Origin: Candidatus Binatia bacterium | GTDB lineage: Bacteria > Desulfobacterota > Binatia > UBA12015 | NCBI GenBank assembly: GCA_029243485.1 | Contig: JAQWRY010000003.1 | Span: 62,001 to 126,000 of the forward strand | DNA: 64,000 nt | Reading direction: 5' to 3' | Shown here: piece by piece, positions 18,151 through 25,955 of the stretch | How the letters are laid out: every line of letters begins with the position of its first letter | How positions within the stretch are numbered: the first letter of the stretch is position 1 | Program-made: the position numbers and the translations under genes | The notes under the pieces: generated by a model | Told to the model about the DNA's origin: nothing | Database searches by the model: none | What the model saw: only the letters and a program-made list of their open reading frames with translations

Positions 18151-18969
18151 TCAAGCGTTTCGTTTCTGGGCCTGGTCGAGCGAATTGCGCACGGCGTCGA
18201 GCCGGGCATCGGCCAGTTCGCGGATATCGGGGTGGGTCCAGATGTACTCGAGGTCGTCGATCACGCCCTGCCGAACGATCTGGCCGACCTGTTCCGGTGC
18301 CATGCCTTCGTCGATGATGGATTGAACGGCGGGATTGTCGGCCTCTTCGGGTCCTCCGAACTCGGGCAGCCGATTCCGGGCGCTCATCACGATCTTCGTG
18401 TTGGTGTTCCCCGCGCAGAGGGCGGAGCAGCTGAGGCCGTAGTCGGCGCCTTCCATGCGAAGCGTTTCCGAGATCCCGACGACGGCGTACTTGCTCGCGA
18501 CGTACGGTGCGAGGCCGGGGTGCGGCCACATCCCGGCGGTGGAAGCCGTGTTCACGACGTGCTTCTCGCCGTCCTGCTTCTTCATGCGGTGCACGAACGA
18601 TTGGATCCCGTTCACAACGCCGTGAAGGTTCACGGCGAGGACCCAACTCCAGTCGGCGGGTGTGAGGTCATGCATGGAGCCGAACGCCACGACGCCGGCG
18701 TTGTTGCACAGGAGGTGGACCGCGCCCAATTCGGTGTAGACGGCGTCGGCGAGAGCTTCCACCGAATCTGCCTGGGTCACGTCGGTCTTCACGGCGAGCC
18801 CCCGGACGCCCAGCTTCTCGACTTCTGCTTTGACGGACGCGGCCGCGTCGACTTCGATGTCGGCGAGCACGACGTTCATGCCGGCTTCAGCGAAGGCGAG
18901 GGCCATGCCGCGACCGATTCCGGAACCGCCGCCGGTGATGACTGCGTTCTTGCCTTTGAGGTCTTTCAT
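18151..18969 (-). CDS. SDR family NAD(P)-dependent oxidoreductase
   Basis: 272 residues from ATG 18969 ([20 protein letters not shown]). All classical SDR elements are present: [15 protein letters not shown] (acidic residue after strand 2, favouring NAD), CNNAGVV, Ser in NTASTAGMW, and YVASK. The ATG overlaps the stop of the SnoaL-like gene (ATGA), so translation is coupled. The C-terminal extension (DPVHPRE-like region, EYIWTHPDIRELADARLDAV) resembles the SDRs of steroid and other alicyclic catabolism clusters. Substrate unknown. Confidence 0.88.
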   Translation of the reverse strand: MKDLKGKNAVITGGGSGIGRGMALAFAEAGMNVVLADIEVDAAASVKAEVEKLGVRGLAVKTDVTQADSVEALADAVYTELGAVHLLCNNAGVVAFGSMHDLTPADWSWVLAVNLHGVVNGIQSFVHRMKKQDGEKHVVNTASTAGMWPHPGLAPYVASKYAVVGISETLRMEGADYGLSCSALCAGNTNTKIVMSARNRLPEFGGPEEADNPAVQSIIDEGMAPEQVGQIVRQGVIDDLEYIWTHPDIRELADARLDAVRNSLDQAQKRNA

Positions 18970-19397
18970 CCGATCACCAATGGGTTGCCTTCGGTCCACG
19001 TCGTCGCGAGTTCGCGTCGACTGATGCGCCACCCGTCGCTCGTGCGAACGAGGTCGTCGCGGTACACCCCCGCGAGAATGAAGTGGGGTCCACCCGGTGC
19101 GGATTTCCGGATGTGCTGCGCCATCAGATAGCAGCAGCTCTTTGCCACGTCGCCGTCGACCGTGATCTCGAAGTTCGAGATGAAGTGCTGTGATCCGTCG
19201 AGCGGTTCGAGGGCGTTGCGACAGATCTTCTCGATCTTGTCGTATCCCTTGTGGTCGCCGAGCGTTCCGTAGTCGGCGACGGCGTCAGGGAGGAAGCACG
19301 TGGCCAAGCGCTCCCAGTTTTTGGCATCGAGGGACGTCCCATACCGGACGAGGAGGTCCTGGATGGCGAGTCGGTCGCGCAGGTTCTCGTCGCTCAT
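18966..19397 (-). CDS. Nuclear transport factor 2 family protein (SnoaL-like)
   Basis: 143 residues, the normal size for a single SnoaL_4/NTF2-like domain. It begins MSDENLRDRLAIQDLLVRYG, continues with FLPDAVADYGTLGDHKGYDK, QHFISNFEITVDGDVAKSCC and ends with a strand-rich half carrying WRISRRELATTWTEG. NTF2-like proteins in this context act as small dehydratases, isomerases or binding proteins (for example scytalone dehydratase, BaiE, ketosteroid isomerase). Located between an MDR reductase (8 bases upstream) and an SDR (overlapping), so it is part of the same pathway. Confidence 0.85.
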   Translation of the reverse strand: MSDENLRDRLAIQDLLVRYGTSLDAKNWERLATCFLPDAVADYGTLGDHKGYDKIEKICRNALEPLDGSQHFISNFEITVDGDVAKSCCYLMAQHIRKSAPGGPHFILAGVYRDDLVRTSDGWRISRRELATTWTEGNPLVIG

Positions 19398-19405
19398 GAT
19401 GTGCT

Positions 19406-20422
19406 CTACGCTTTGATGACGAGCTTGCCGCGGTTTCCACCGCGGAACATTTGGCAGAACGCGTCGCCAGTCTTGTCGACGCCGTCGATCATCTGCTCGA
19501 CGTTCTTGATCTTGCCCTCTTTGAGCCAGGCCCCGAGCTGTCCGATGCCCTCGGGATAGCGCTCGACCTGGTCGGTGACCATGAAACCCTGCAGCAGGGC
19601 GCGGGCGGTGATGACCTTGAACATGTTCCGAGGCCCGGGGGGCGGCTCGACCTGATCGTACGCGGAGAGCGCGCCGGAGAGGACGACGCGAGCTCCCTGC
19701 GCGAGCCGCGCGAGGGTTTGGTCGAGCGTGTCGCCGGCCACGTTGTCGAAGTACACGTCGACACCGTCCGGGCAGTGCTTGTCGAGTCCGGCTGCGATGC
19801 CGCCCGGTGCTTGGTAGTTGATCGCGGCGTCGATCCCGAGCTCTTCGACGAGCCACTTACATTTCTCGTCGCTGCTCGTCGTACCGACGACCCGGCAACC
19901 CAGGATCTTTGCCATCTGGCATGCGACGTTGCCGACAGCGCCTGCGGCCGTGCTGATCAGAACGGTTTCACCGGGCTGTGGCCTGCCGATGTCGGTCAGC
20001 CCGAAATAGGCGGTGAGCCCCGTCGCGCCCAGCAGGCCCATGTAGGCGGAGAGCGGCACCTGCGGGTCGGCCTCGAGCTTGGTGATGTAGTCGGTGCCGT
20101 CTGCGAGGGAATAGCTCTCCCAGGCGGTGCGGCCCATGACGAGTTCGCCCGTGGTATACTCGGGATTCTTCGACTCGATCACCTTTCCGAGGATCAAGCC
20201 GGTCACCGGAGCGCCGATTTCCATGGCCGGCATGTACTCGTCGCCCGAGCCTTCGTTCATCCACTGCCGGAACCCGGCGTCGAGCGAAATATACAGATTC
20301 TGAATCAGGAATTGCCCTTCCCCTGCTTGGGGAATCGGCGCTTCTCGGCACTCGAAATCGGTTTCTGTGGGGTTGCCTACGGGCCGCGCGCGCAGGTGGA
20401 TTCTCAGGTTTTTCTCACTCAT
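19406..20422 (-). CDS. NADP-dependent oxidoreductase, zinc-free MDR family
   Basis: 338 residues, resembling prostaglandin reductase/leukotriene B4 12-hydroxydehydrogenase-like double-bond reductases (E. coli CurA type). The motifs are LYISLDAGFRQWM near the N-terminus, GLLGATGLTAYFGL, the nucleotide-binding VLISTAAGAVGNVACQMAK, and VDVYFDNVAGDTLDQTLA. No zinc-binding Cys cluster is visible. It should reduce an activated C=C bond with NADPH. First gene of the minus-strand unit; AGGA lies upstream. It diverges from the sigma-54 regulator across a 90-base gap. Confidence 0.88.
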   Translation of the reverse strand: MSEKNLRIHLRARPVGNPTETDFECREAPIPQAGEGQFLIQNLYISLDAGFRQWMNEGSGDEYMPAMEIGAPVTGLILGKVIESKNPEYTTGELVMGRTAWESYSLADGTDYITKLEADPQVPLSAYMGLLGATGLTAYFGLTDIGRPQPGETVLISTAAGAVGNVACQMAKILGCRVVGTTSSDEKCKWLVEELGIDAAINYQAPGGIAAGLDKHCPDGVDVYFDNVAGDTLDQTLARLAQGARVVLSGALSAYDQVEPPPGPRNMFKVITARALLQGFMVTDQVERYPEGIGQLGAWLKEGKIKNVEQMIDGVDKTGDAFCQMFRGGNRGKLVIKA

Positions 20423-20512
20423 CTCGGATCCTGGGGTGGGCGGCGACGAGGTCGCGGGTACCGGGCGGCACTACGATGAAGGGACCTCGACTGTCAATCG
20501 GCTTTCCCACCG

Positions 20513-20542
20513 TTGACAACGATTCGGTGGGGATTCCATAGT
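20513..20542 (+). promoter_or_regulatory. Candidate sigma-70 promoter for the activator gene
   Basis: TTGACA at 20513-20518 is a perfect -35 box, and CATAGT at 20537-20542 (4 of 6 matches to TATAAT) lies 18 bases away. It overlaps the TTG that opens the longest reading frame of the activator. If the promoter is real, translation must start later, for example at the in-frame GTG 20549 or below. Confidence 0.35.
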
Positions 20543-22045
20543 CGGCTGGTGCGTCCTACTGACCCCTCCCGGGGTGCTCCCGCCGAGAGCGAAGTCCCGA
20601 CCAGCGATCCGTCTACCGCGGAGCAGGCACTGCAATCCAAGCAGTTGCTCGGCGCGGTGATGGAGGCGTCGTACGATGGGATTTGCCTGATCTCGCCCGA
20701 GGGGACTTTCCTGGAAATGAACGGTGCCTTCGAGCGGATTACGGGTGTGAACCGAACGAAGTGGATCGGCCGCACGATCGACGACATGCGCAGCGCGCCG
20801 GGCATGACGCGGAATTCCGCTGCACTTCAGGTGCTCAACGGCTCGTATCCGGCGACGACGCTGGTGAACATCTCGGGGGGCGAGCTGATGCTCGTGACCG
20901 CGAGCCCGCACTTCGGCGAGCGCGGGACGCTGCAGAGCATCATTCTGAACGTCCGGAACATCACGCAACTGAACTACCTGAAGCGCCAACTCGAAGACGA
21001 TCTCGGCGAAGAAGCTCTGGCCGAGGGGCCCTCGGTCGTTCAGGAGCGGCTCACGCGAGCCGGCTTCGAAGACTTCGTCGTGAAGAGCCCCATCATGGAG
21101 GGCATCGTCTCGACGGTCCTCCAGATTGCGGATTTCGACCTCACCGTCCTGGTCGAGGGCGAGACTGGGGTCGGAAAGGGCATTCTCGCGAGCCTGATCC
21201 ATCGCCTGAGTCGTCGCGCGGACAAGCCGTTCATCGAGGTGAACTGCGGGGCCATCCCGGAGTCCCTCGTCGAATCCGAGCTGTTCGGGTACGAGCCGGG
21301 CGCGTTCACCGGGTCGGTGCGCGGCGGCAAGACGGGCTACTTCGAGGCGGCCGAGGGCGGGACGATCTTTCTGGACGAGATCGGCGAATTGCCCAAGGAA
21401 TCCCAGGCGAAGTTGCTCAAGATCCTGGACGACCGGATGCTCACGCGGGTCGGGGGGACCGGCCAGCGGCGCTTGGACGTCCGCGTGATCGCGGCCACGA
21501 ATCGCCGCCTTCGCGACCTGGTTCGCCACGGCCAATTCCGCGCCGACCTCCTGTATCGCCTCGAGACGATTCCACTGGTGGTACCGCCCTTGCGGGACCG
21601 TAAAGAAGACCTGAAGGCGCTGATCCACAGCTTGCTGGAGCGCTACAATCAGGAGTTCAGCACCGACAAGGTCATCGCCTCGGAGGCCGTCCGCCGTCTG
21701 ATGGAAGATCCGCTCCCGGGCAACGCCCGCGAGCTGAAGAACCTCCTGGTCCGCCTCGTTTTGACCTGCCAGGGCAGCGAGATCGGTCTTCGGCACGTCC
21801 GCGAGGTCCTGGACCGGTCTGGGAGCGAGACGCACGGGACCGAGACCCCGTCGCCGGAGGTCCCGGCCGACGCTCCGCCGACGTCGATGAAAGCCCGGAT
21901 CGAGGAGTTCGAGCGGTCGATCCTGGTGGAGTCCTCCCGGCAGTGCCGATCGACTTACGAGGTCGCCGCGCGCCTCGGGATCAACCAGTCGTCGGTCGTT
22001 CGCAAGATGAAGAAGTACGGCATCCCGCCGCCCGCCTCTCATTGA
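20513..22045 (+). CDS. PAS domain-containing sigma-54-dependent activator
   Basis: Up to 510 residues. The PAS sensor is at ~45-150 (MEASYDGICLISPEGTFLEM); the AAA+ sigma-54 interaction domain at ~185-410 has Walker A GETGVGKG (~216), the GAFTGS loop (~262), Walker B IFLDEIGELP (~285) and the sensor/R-finger region FRADLLYRLETIPLVVPPLR; a C-terminal Fis-like helix-turn-helix (YEVAARLGINQSSVVRKMKK) follows. There is no receiver domain, so the PAS probably senses a ligand or cofactor directly. The TTG start is uncertain (GTG 20549 is the alternative). It lies next to a -24/-12 promoter and is the likely activator of the 22-41 kb operon. Confidence 0.9.
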   Translation: MTTIRWGFHSRLVRPTDPSRGAPAESEVPTSDPSTAEQALQSKQLLGAVMEASYDGICLISPEGTFLEMNGAFERITGVNRTKWIGRTIDDMRSAPGMTRNSAALQVLNGSYPATTLVNISGGELMLVTASPHFGERGTLQSIILNVRNITQLNYLKRQLEDDLGEEALAEGPSVVQERLTRAGFEDFVVKSPIMEGIVSTVLQIADFDLTVLVEGETGVGKGILASLIHRLSRRADKPFIEVNCGAIPESLVESELFGYEPGAFTGSVRGGKTGYFEAAEGGTIFLDEIGELPKESQAKLLKILDDRMLTRVGGTGQRRLDVRVIAATNRRLRDLVRHGQFRADLLYRLETIPLVVPPLRDRKEDLKALIHSLLERYNQEFSTDKVIASEAVRRLMEDPLPGNARELKNLLVRLVLTCQGSEIGLRHVREVLDRSGSETHGTETPSPEVPADAPPTSMKARIEEFERSILVESSRQCRSTYEVAARLGINQSSVVRKMKKYGIPPPASH

Positions 22046-22081
22046 CGACCTGCGTCGTAAAGACGCCTCCCCGGCACGCCT

Positions 22082-22129
22082 GCATCGGGCTTCGATGCCG
22101 CGATGCATTGTCGATGCAATTGCGCATCG
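22082..22129. promoter_or_regulatory. Candidate upstream activating sequences (five hexamer copies)
   Basis: GCATCG occurs at 22082-22087 and 22124-22129, and its complement CGATGC at 22093-22098, 22101-22106 and 22112-22117. The first pair is an inverted repeat with a 5-base spacer. Five copies in 48 bases, 50-100 bases upstream of a -24/-12 element and just behind an activator gene, fit enhancer sites for that activator. Binding is inference. Confidence 0.55.
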
Positions 22130-22179
22130 GGCGATCCGCACGTGCCCCCGAGTTCTCGGTGTTTCGAGGCTCGCCGCGC

Positions 22180-22195
22180 TGGCCGGTGGGTTGCT
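22180..22195 (+). promoter_or_regulatory. Sigma-54 promoter (-24/-12)
   Basis: TGGC at 22180-22183, seven bases, then TTGCT at 22191-22195: the invariant GG and GC are exactly ten bases apart, as in the consensus TGGCAC-N5-TTGC. Transcription would start near 22206, leaving an ~80-base leader before the P450 start codon. It is placed between a sigma-54 activator gene and a long co-oriented operon. Confidence 0.7.
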
Positions 22196-22287
22196 TTGTT
22201 CGTCGGTTCCAGCCGCTCACGCGCGCCCTGCGCACGGAGCCGCAGCGATCGACTCGCAGCATCGAGCCAGACCGGGGGAACGAGATC

Positions 22288-23562
22288 ATGGCGCAAGACG
22301 GGAAGGACGATCGCACCGCTGAGGCCGAGAAGGCCGGCACTCCGCCGTTCGTGTACGCCCCGATGGGCCCCGAGCAGCTGGCGAACCCGTATCCGACGAT
22401 CGCGCAGGCGCACGCCGAGAAGCCGGTCTTCTTCAGTGAGGCCTTCAGCCTCTGGATCGTCACCCGGTACGAGGACATCTGGACGATCCTGCGGGACACG
22501 GAGCGCTTCACCTCCTCGGCTTCGGTGACGGTTGGGACCGAGACCCCCGACGAAGTGAAGGCAGTCCTCGCCGAGGGCTGGGGCGAGGTAGACACTCTGG
22601 TCACGAACGACCCGCCGGTCCACACCCGTTTTCGCAGCTTGGTGAACAAGGCCTTTACGCCGCGGCGCGTCGCGGGTCGCGAGGAGCACATCCGCGAGCT
22701 GGCGAACAGTCTGGTTGATGCTTTCATCGACGCGGGTCGCGTGGACATCGCGACGGAGTTCGCTGTGCCCCTGCCGCTGACGGTGATCGCGGAGATCCTC
22801 GGTGTGCCGACCGCGGACGTGGCCAAGTTCAAGCAATGGAGCGACGACATCACGGCGCGCCTCATGCCGCTTCCGCTCGAACGGGACATCGAGTGCGCTC
22901 GGAGCCTGGTCGCGTTCCAGCACTACATGAACGCGATGCTCGACGAGCGTGCGAAGAATCCGCACGACGACATGCTGAGCGACCTGCTCACTGCGCGCGC
23001 GGACGGGATGGAACCGCTTTCGCGCGGTGAGATCCTGAGCATGCTCCAGCAGATCCTCGTTGCCGGGAATGAGACCACGACGAGTCTCATTAGCAACATG
23101 GTCGGGATCTACCTCGAGCGGCCCGACGAGTGGCGGGCGCTGGCGGAGGACCCGAGCCTCGTGCCGGACGCGGTCGAAGAGGTTCTGCGCATGGAGTCCC
23201 CGGTGCAGGGGCTCTTTCGGAGCACGAAGGAAGAGCTCGAACTCGGAGGAGTCGTGCTGCCCAAGGGCGCGCATCTCCAGCTCCTGTACGGCGGCGGCAA
23301 TCGCGACGCGAGCGAGTTCCCGAACCCCGACGAGTTCCAGCCGGGACGCAAGAACGGCGCGTCGCACCTCGCGTTCAGCGGCGGTGTGCACTTCTGTCTC
23401 GGCGCGGCGCTCGCGCGGCTCGAAGGGCGGATCGCGCTCGAGACCCTGTCGCAGCGTCTGCCCGGCATTCGCCTCGACCCGGACGGCCCGACCGCGCTGC
23501 GCCCGCATTTCTTTCTGCGCGGCTATGAGCACCTCTCGATCGCCTGGGGGGCGGGCCACTGA
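22288..23562 (+). CDS. Cytochrome P450
   Basis: 424 residues from the ATG at 22288 (MAQDGKDDRTAEAEK), with GGGGGAACGA upstream; longer in-frame starts would overlap the promoter region. Soluble bacterial P450 with I-helix AGNETTTSLISNMV, EEVLRMESPVQGLFR containing the ExxR motif, and haem-binding FSGGVHFCLGAALARLEGR. It would hydroxylate a hydrophobic substrate using electrons from a ferredoxin system not encoded nearby. First gene of the sigma-54 operon, so it may carry out the entry oxidation. Confidence 0.93.
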   Translation: MAQDGKDDRTAEAEKAGTPPFVYAPMGPEQLANPYPTIAQAHAEKPVFFSEAFSLWIVTRYEDIWTILRDTERFTSSASVTVGTETPDEVKAVLAEGWGEVDTLVTNDPPVHTRFRSLVNKAFTPRRVAGREEHIRELANSLVDAFIDAGRVDIATEFAVPLPLTVIAEILGVPTADVAKFKQWSDDITARLMPLPLERDIECARSLVAFQHYMNAMLDERAKNPHDDMLSDLLTARADGMEPLSRGEILSMLQQILVAGNETTTSLISNMVGIYLERPDEWRALAEDPSLVPDAVEEVLRMESPVQGLFRSTKEELELGGVVLPKGAHLQLLYGGGNRDASEFPNPDEFQPGRKNGASHLAFSGGVHFCLGAALARLEGRIALETLSQRLPGIRLDPDGPTALRPHFFLRGYEHLSIAWGAGH

Positions 23563-23588
23563 GGGCTCGTCCGTCAACCCGGGGCGCC

Positions 23589-25955
23589 TTGCACGGCGTC
23601 CGCATCGTCGAGTGTGGCGAAGGTGTTTCGGCTCCGTTCTGCACGCGCGTGCTCGCCGATCTGGGCGCCGAAGTCTGGAAGGTCGAACCGGCCGAAGGGG
23701 ATGTCGCACGTACCTGGGGACCGTTCCCCGAGGGCACGATCGACGGCGAAGCCAGTGCGATGTTCGGCTATCTCAACGCTGGCAAGAAGAGCGTGCGTCT
23801 CACGGGCGAGCCCAACGCCGACAACGCGATCGTCTCGAGCCTGACGTCGCACGCCGACGTCTTTGTGACGAACCTGCTGTCGCCCGCGCAGAATCGCTTG
23901 GGTGTCGATATCGATGCCGTCGGTCGCGAGCGCGCGGATCTGATTTCGATTCAGTTGTCGCCCTACGGCGCTTCGGGCCCCTGGGCCGGCATGCCCGGAC
24001 AGGGAATCAACGTGTGTGCAGCTTCGGGGATTAGCGTGATCCTCGGTGAGCCTGGGCGGACGCCTCTGTCGTTTCCGGCGGAGCTCCCCGGCCTGCAGGC
24101 GGGACTCCACGGTGCCGGGGCCGTGCTCGCGGCACTCCTTTCGCGTCTCAAGAGCGGGAACGGCCACTGGATCGACGTCTCCGAAGCCGACGTCCTCGCC
24201 TACTACGCTGGAGGCATGTCGCTCTTCATCCTCGGCAGCGGCGGCGATTGGATGCGGCGCGGCTTCGAACGTCACGGGGGCATCTATCCCTCGGGCTTCT
24301 ATCCCTGCGGCGACGGATTCATCTTTCTCGCTACACAGACGCGCGCGCAGTGGTCGGGCTTCCTCGAGTTAATGGGCGATCCGGAGTGGGCGAAGGCCGA
24401 TCCGGTGTTTCAGGACGGAGTCGCGATCGGCTTTGAACGTGCGGAGGAAGTAGACCTGCACTTCATCCCTTGGCTGCTCGAACACACGAGAGCGGAACTC
24501 GCGGTCATGGCACGCGAGGCCAATCTCGTTCTCGGACCCATCAACGAACCGCCGGACGTACTTGCGAGCAGCCATCTCGAAGAACGTGAGTTCTGGACGA
24601 CGGCGCGGATGGGCGGCGCGGATTTGCGGATCCCCGGAATGGGGTATCGCCTCTCTGAGACGCCGTACTCGCTCGGGCCGATCCCGCGCCTCGGGGAGCA
24701 CGGGGAGATCGCGCCGGTCGACGCTTCGAGCAGCGAGGATGTCCCGGCCGTGCCCGGTCCGCGGCGGACGCGTCCGCTCGCGGGCTACCGCGCGGTCGAG
24801 TTCGGCTTCAACTGGGCGGGTCCGATGGTCGGCCAGATCCTTGCCGACATGGGCATGGAGGTCATCAAGGTCGAGACCGCCGGCCGCCTCGACTTCATGC
24901 GGCATTGGAAGCACGCGCGTCGGTTCTTCCACAACGCGAACCGCAGCAAGTTGTCGGTGTCGGTCGACGTGAAGAAGCCGGAGGGCCGCGAGTTGGTACT
25001 CTCGCTCGTCCGGGAGTCTGATCTAGTCTTCGACAACTTCGCAGCGGGCGTGATGGAGCGTCTGCGGCTCGGGTACGACGATCTGCGCGGAGTGAAGCAG
25101 GACATCATCGGTCTCTCGATGGCGATGGCCGGACAGACCGGTCCCCTGCGCCACCTGCGCGGGTTCGCGACAATCGCGACCGGATTCGCCGGGATCGAGA
25201 ACGCGATCGGGTACGCCGAGACCGGGCCCACCGGCTTGCCGGTCATCGGCCTCGGGGATGCGAACGCGGCAATTCAAGGGGTCGTGTCTGCGCTCGCAGC
25301 ACTTCATCATCGCGAACGCACGGGCCAGGGGCAGGCCATTGATCTCTCGCAGATCGAAGCGGCGACGACGCTGTCGGGAGCGCTGCTCGCGCGACATCAG
25401 TTCGACCCGTCGGCATCCACGCGGCCGCAGGGGAATCAGCACGACCGGATGGTGCCGCACGGCATCTACCCGACATCGGGCGACGATCGCTGGATCTCTC
25501 TGGCGGTGGACTCCGACGAGGAGTGGGTCGCGTTGGTCGGTGCTCTCGAAGCCCCCTCCTGGGCGATGGACGCCACACTGGCTACAGCCGAAGGTCGTCG
25601 CACAAGGCGTTCGGAGATCGACGAGCAGTTGGCCGCGTGGACCGCGGGCCACGAGCGGGACGCCTTGGTCGAGCGACTCGCGGTGGTCGGACTCGCTGTC
25701 GCGCCGGTTCTCGGCATCGAAGAACTGACGACCTGGCCGCAGTTCGCGGCGCGCGGACTCGTCGAGGAGTTGCCGAGCTTCGAAGGCGAGCGGGAGACCG
25801 TCTACCGGACGCCCTGGCACCTCAGCGAAACGCCGGACGCCCTGACGGGACCTTCTCCCCGCGTCGGTGAGCACAACGAATACGTCTTCAAGGAGGTCCT
25901 CGGTCTCGGTTCCGATCGAGTCGAGGAGCTCGTCGCCCAAGAGGTGATCCATTGA
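23589..25955 (+). CDS. Double-domain CaiB/BaiF CoA-transferase
   Basis: 788 residues, about twice a class III CoA-transferase (~400). Domain 1 (1-~390) begins LHGVRIVECGEGVSAPFCTR with VLADLGAEVWKVE, and has GHWIDVSEADVLAYY around the catalytic Asp; domain 2 (~400-788) begins GYRAVEFGFNWAGPMVGQIL with VIKVETAG, and has GQAIDLSQIEAATTL. Both halves keep the Asp, so both may be active, or one may act as a pseudo-subunit of the interlocked dimer. It transfers CoA between carboxylic acids. Starts at TTG 23589, 26 bases after the P450; its stop overlaps the next start. Confidence 0.88.
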   Translation: MHGVRIVECGEGVSAPFCTRVLADLGAEVWKVEPAEGDVARTWGPFPEGTIDGEASAMFGYLNAGKKSVRLTGEPNADNAIVSSLTSHADVFVTNLLSPAQNRLGVDIDAVGRERADLISIQLSPYGASGPWAGMPGQGINVCAASGISVILGEPGRTPLSFPAELPGLQAGLHGAGAVLAALLSRLKSGNGHWIDVSEADVLAYYAGGMSLFILGSGGDWMRRGFERHGGIYPSGFYPCGDGFIFLATQTRAQWSGFLELMGDPEWAKADPVFQDGVAIGFERAEEVDLHFIPWLLEHTRAELAVMAREANLVLGPINEPPDVLASSHLEEREFWTTARMGGADLRIPGMGYRLSETPYSLGPIPRLGEHGEIAPVDASSSEDVPAVPGPRRTRPLAGYRAVEFGFNWAGPMVGQILADMGMEVIKVETAGRLDFMRHWKHARRFFHNANRSKLSVSVDVKKPEGRELVLSLVRESDLVFDNFAAGVMERLRLGYDDLRGVKQDIIGLSMAMAGQTGPLRHLRGFATIATGFAGIENAIGYAETGPTGLPVIGLGDANAAIQGVVSALAALHHRERTGQGQAIDLSQIEAATTLSGALLARHQFDPSASTRPQGNQHDRMVPHGIYPTSGDDRWISLAVDSDEEWVALVGALEAPSWAMDATLATAEGRRTRRSEIDEQLAAWTAGHERDALVERLAVVGLAVAPVLGIEELTTWPQFAARGLVEELPSFEGERETVYRTPWHLSETPDALTGPSPRVGEHNEYVFKEVLGLGSDRVEELVAQEVIH

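Noticed and set aside
20471-22141. 556-residue minus-strand frame opposite the sigma-54 activator
   Set aside because: The plus strand has all AAA+ motifs in order; this is its antisense frame.
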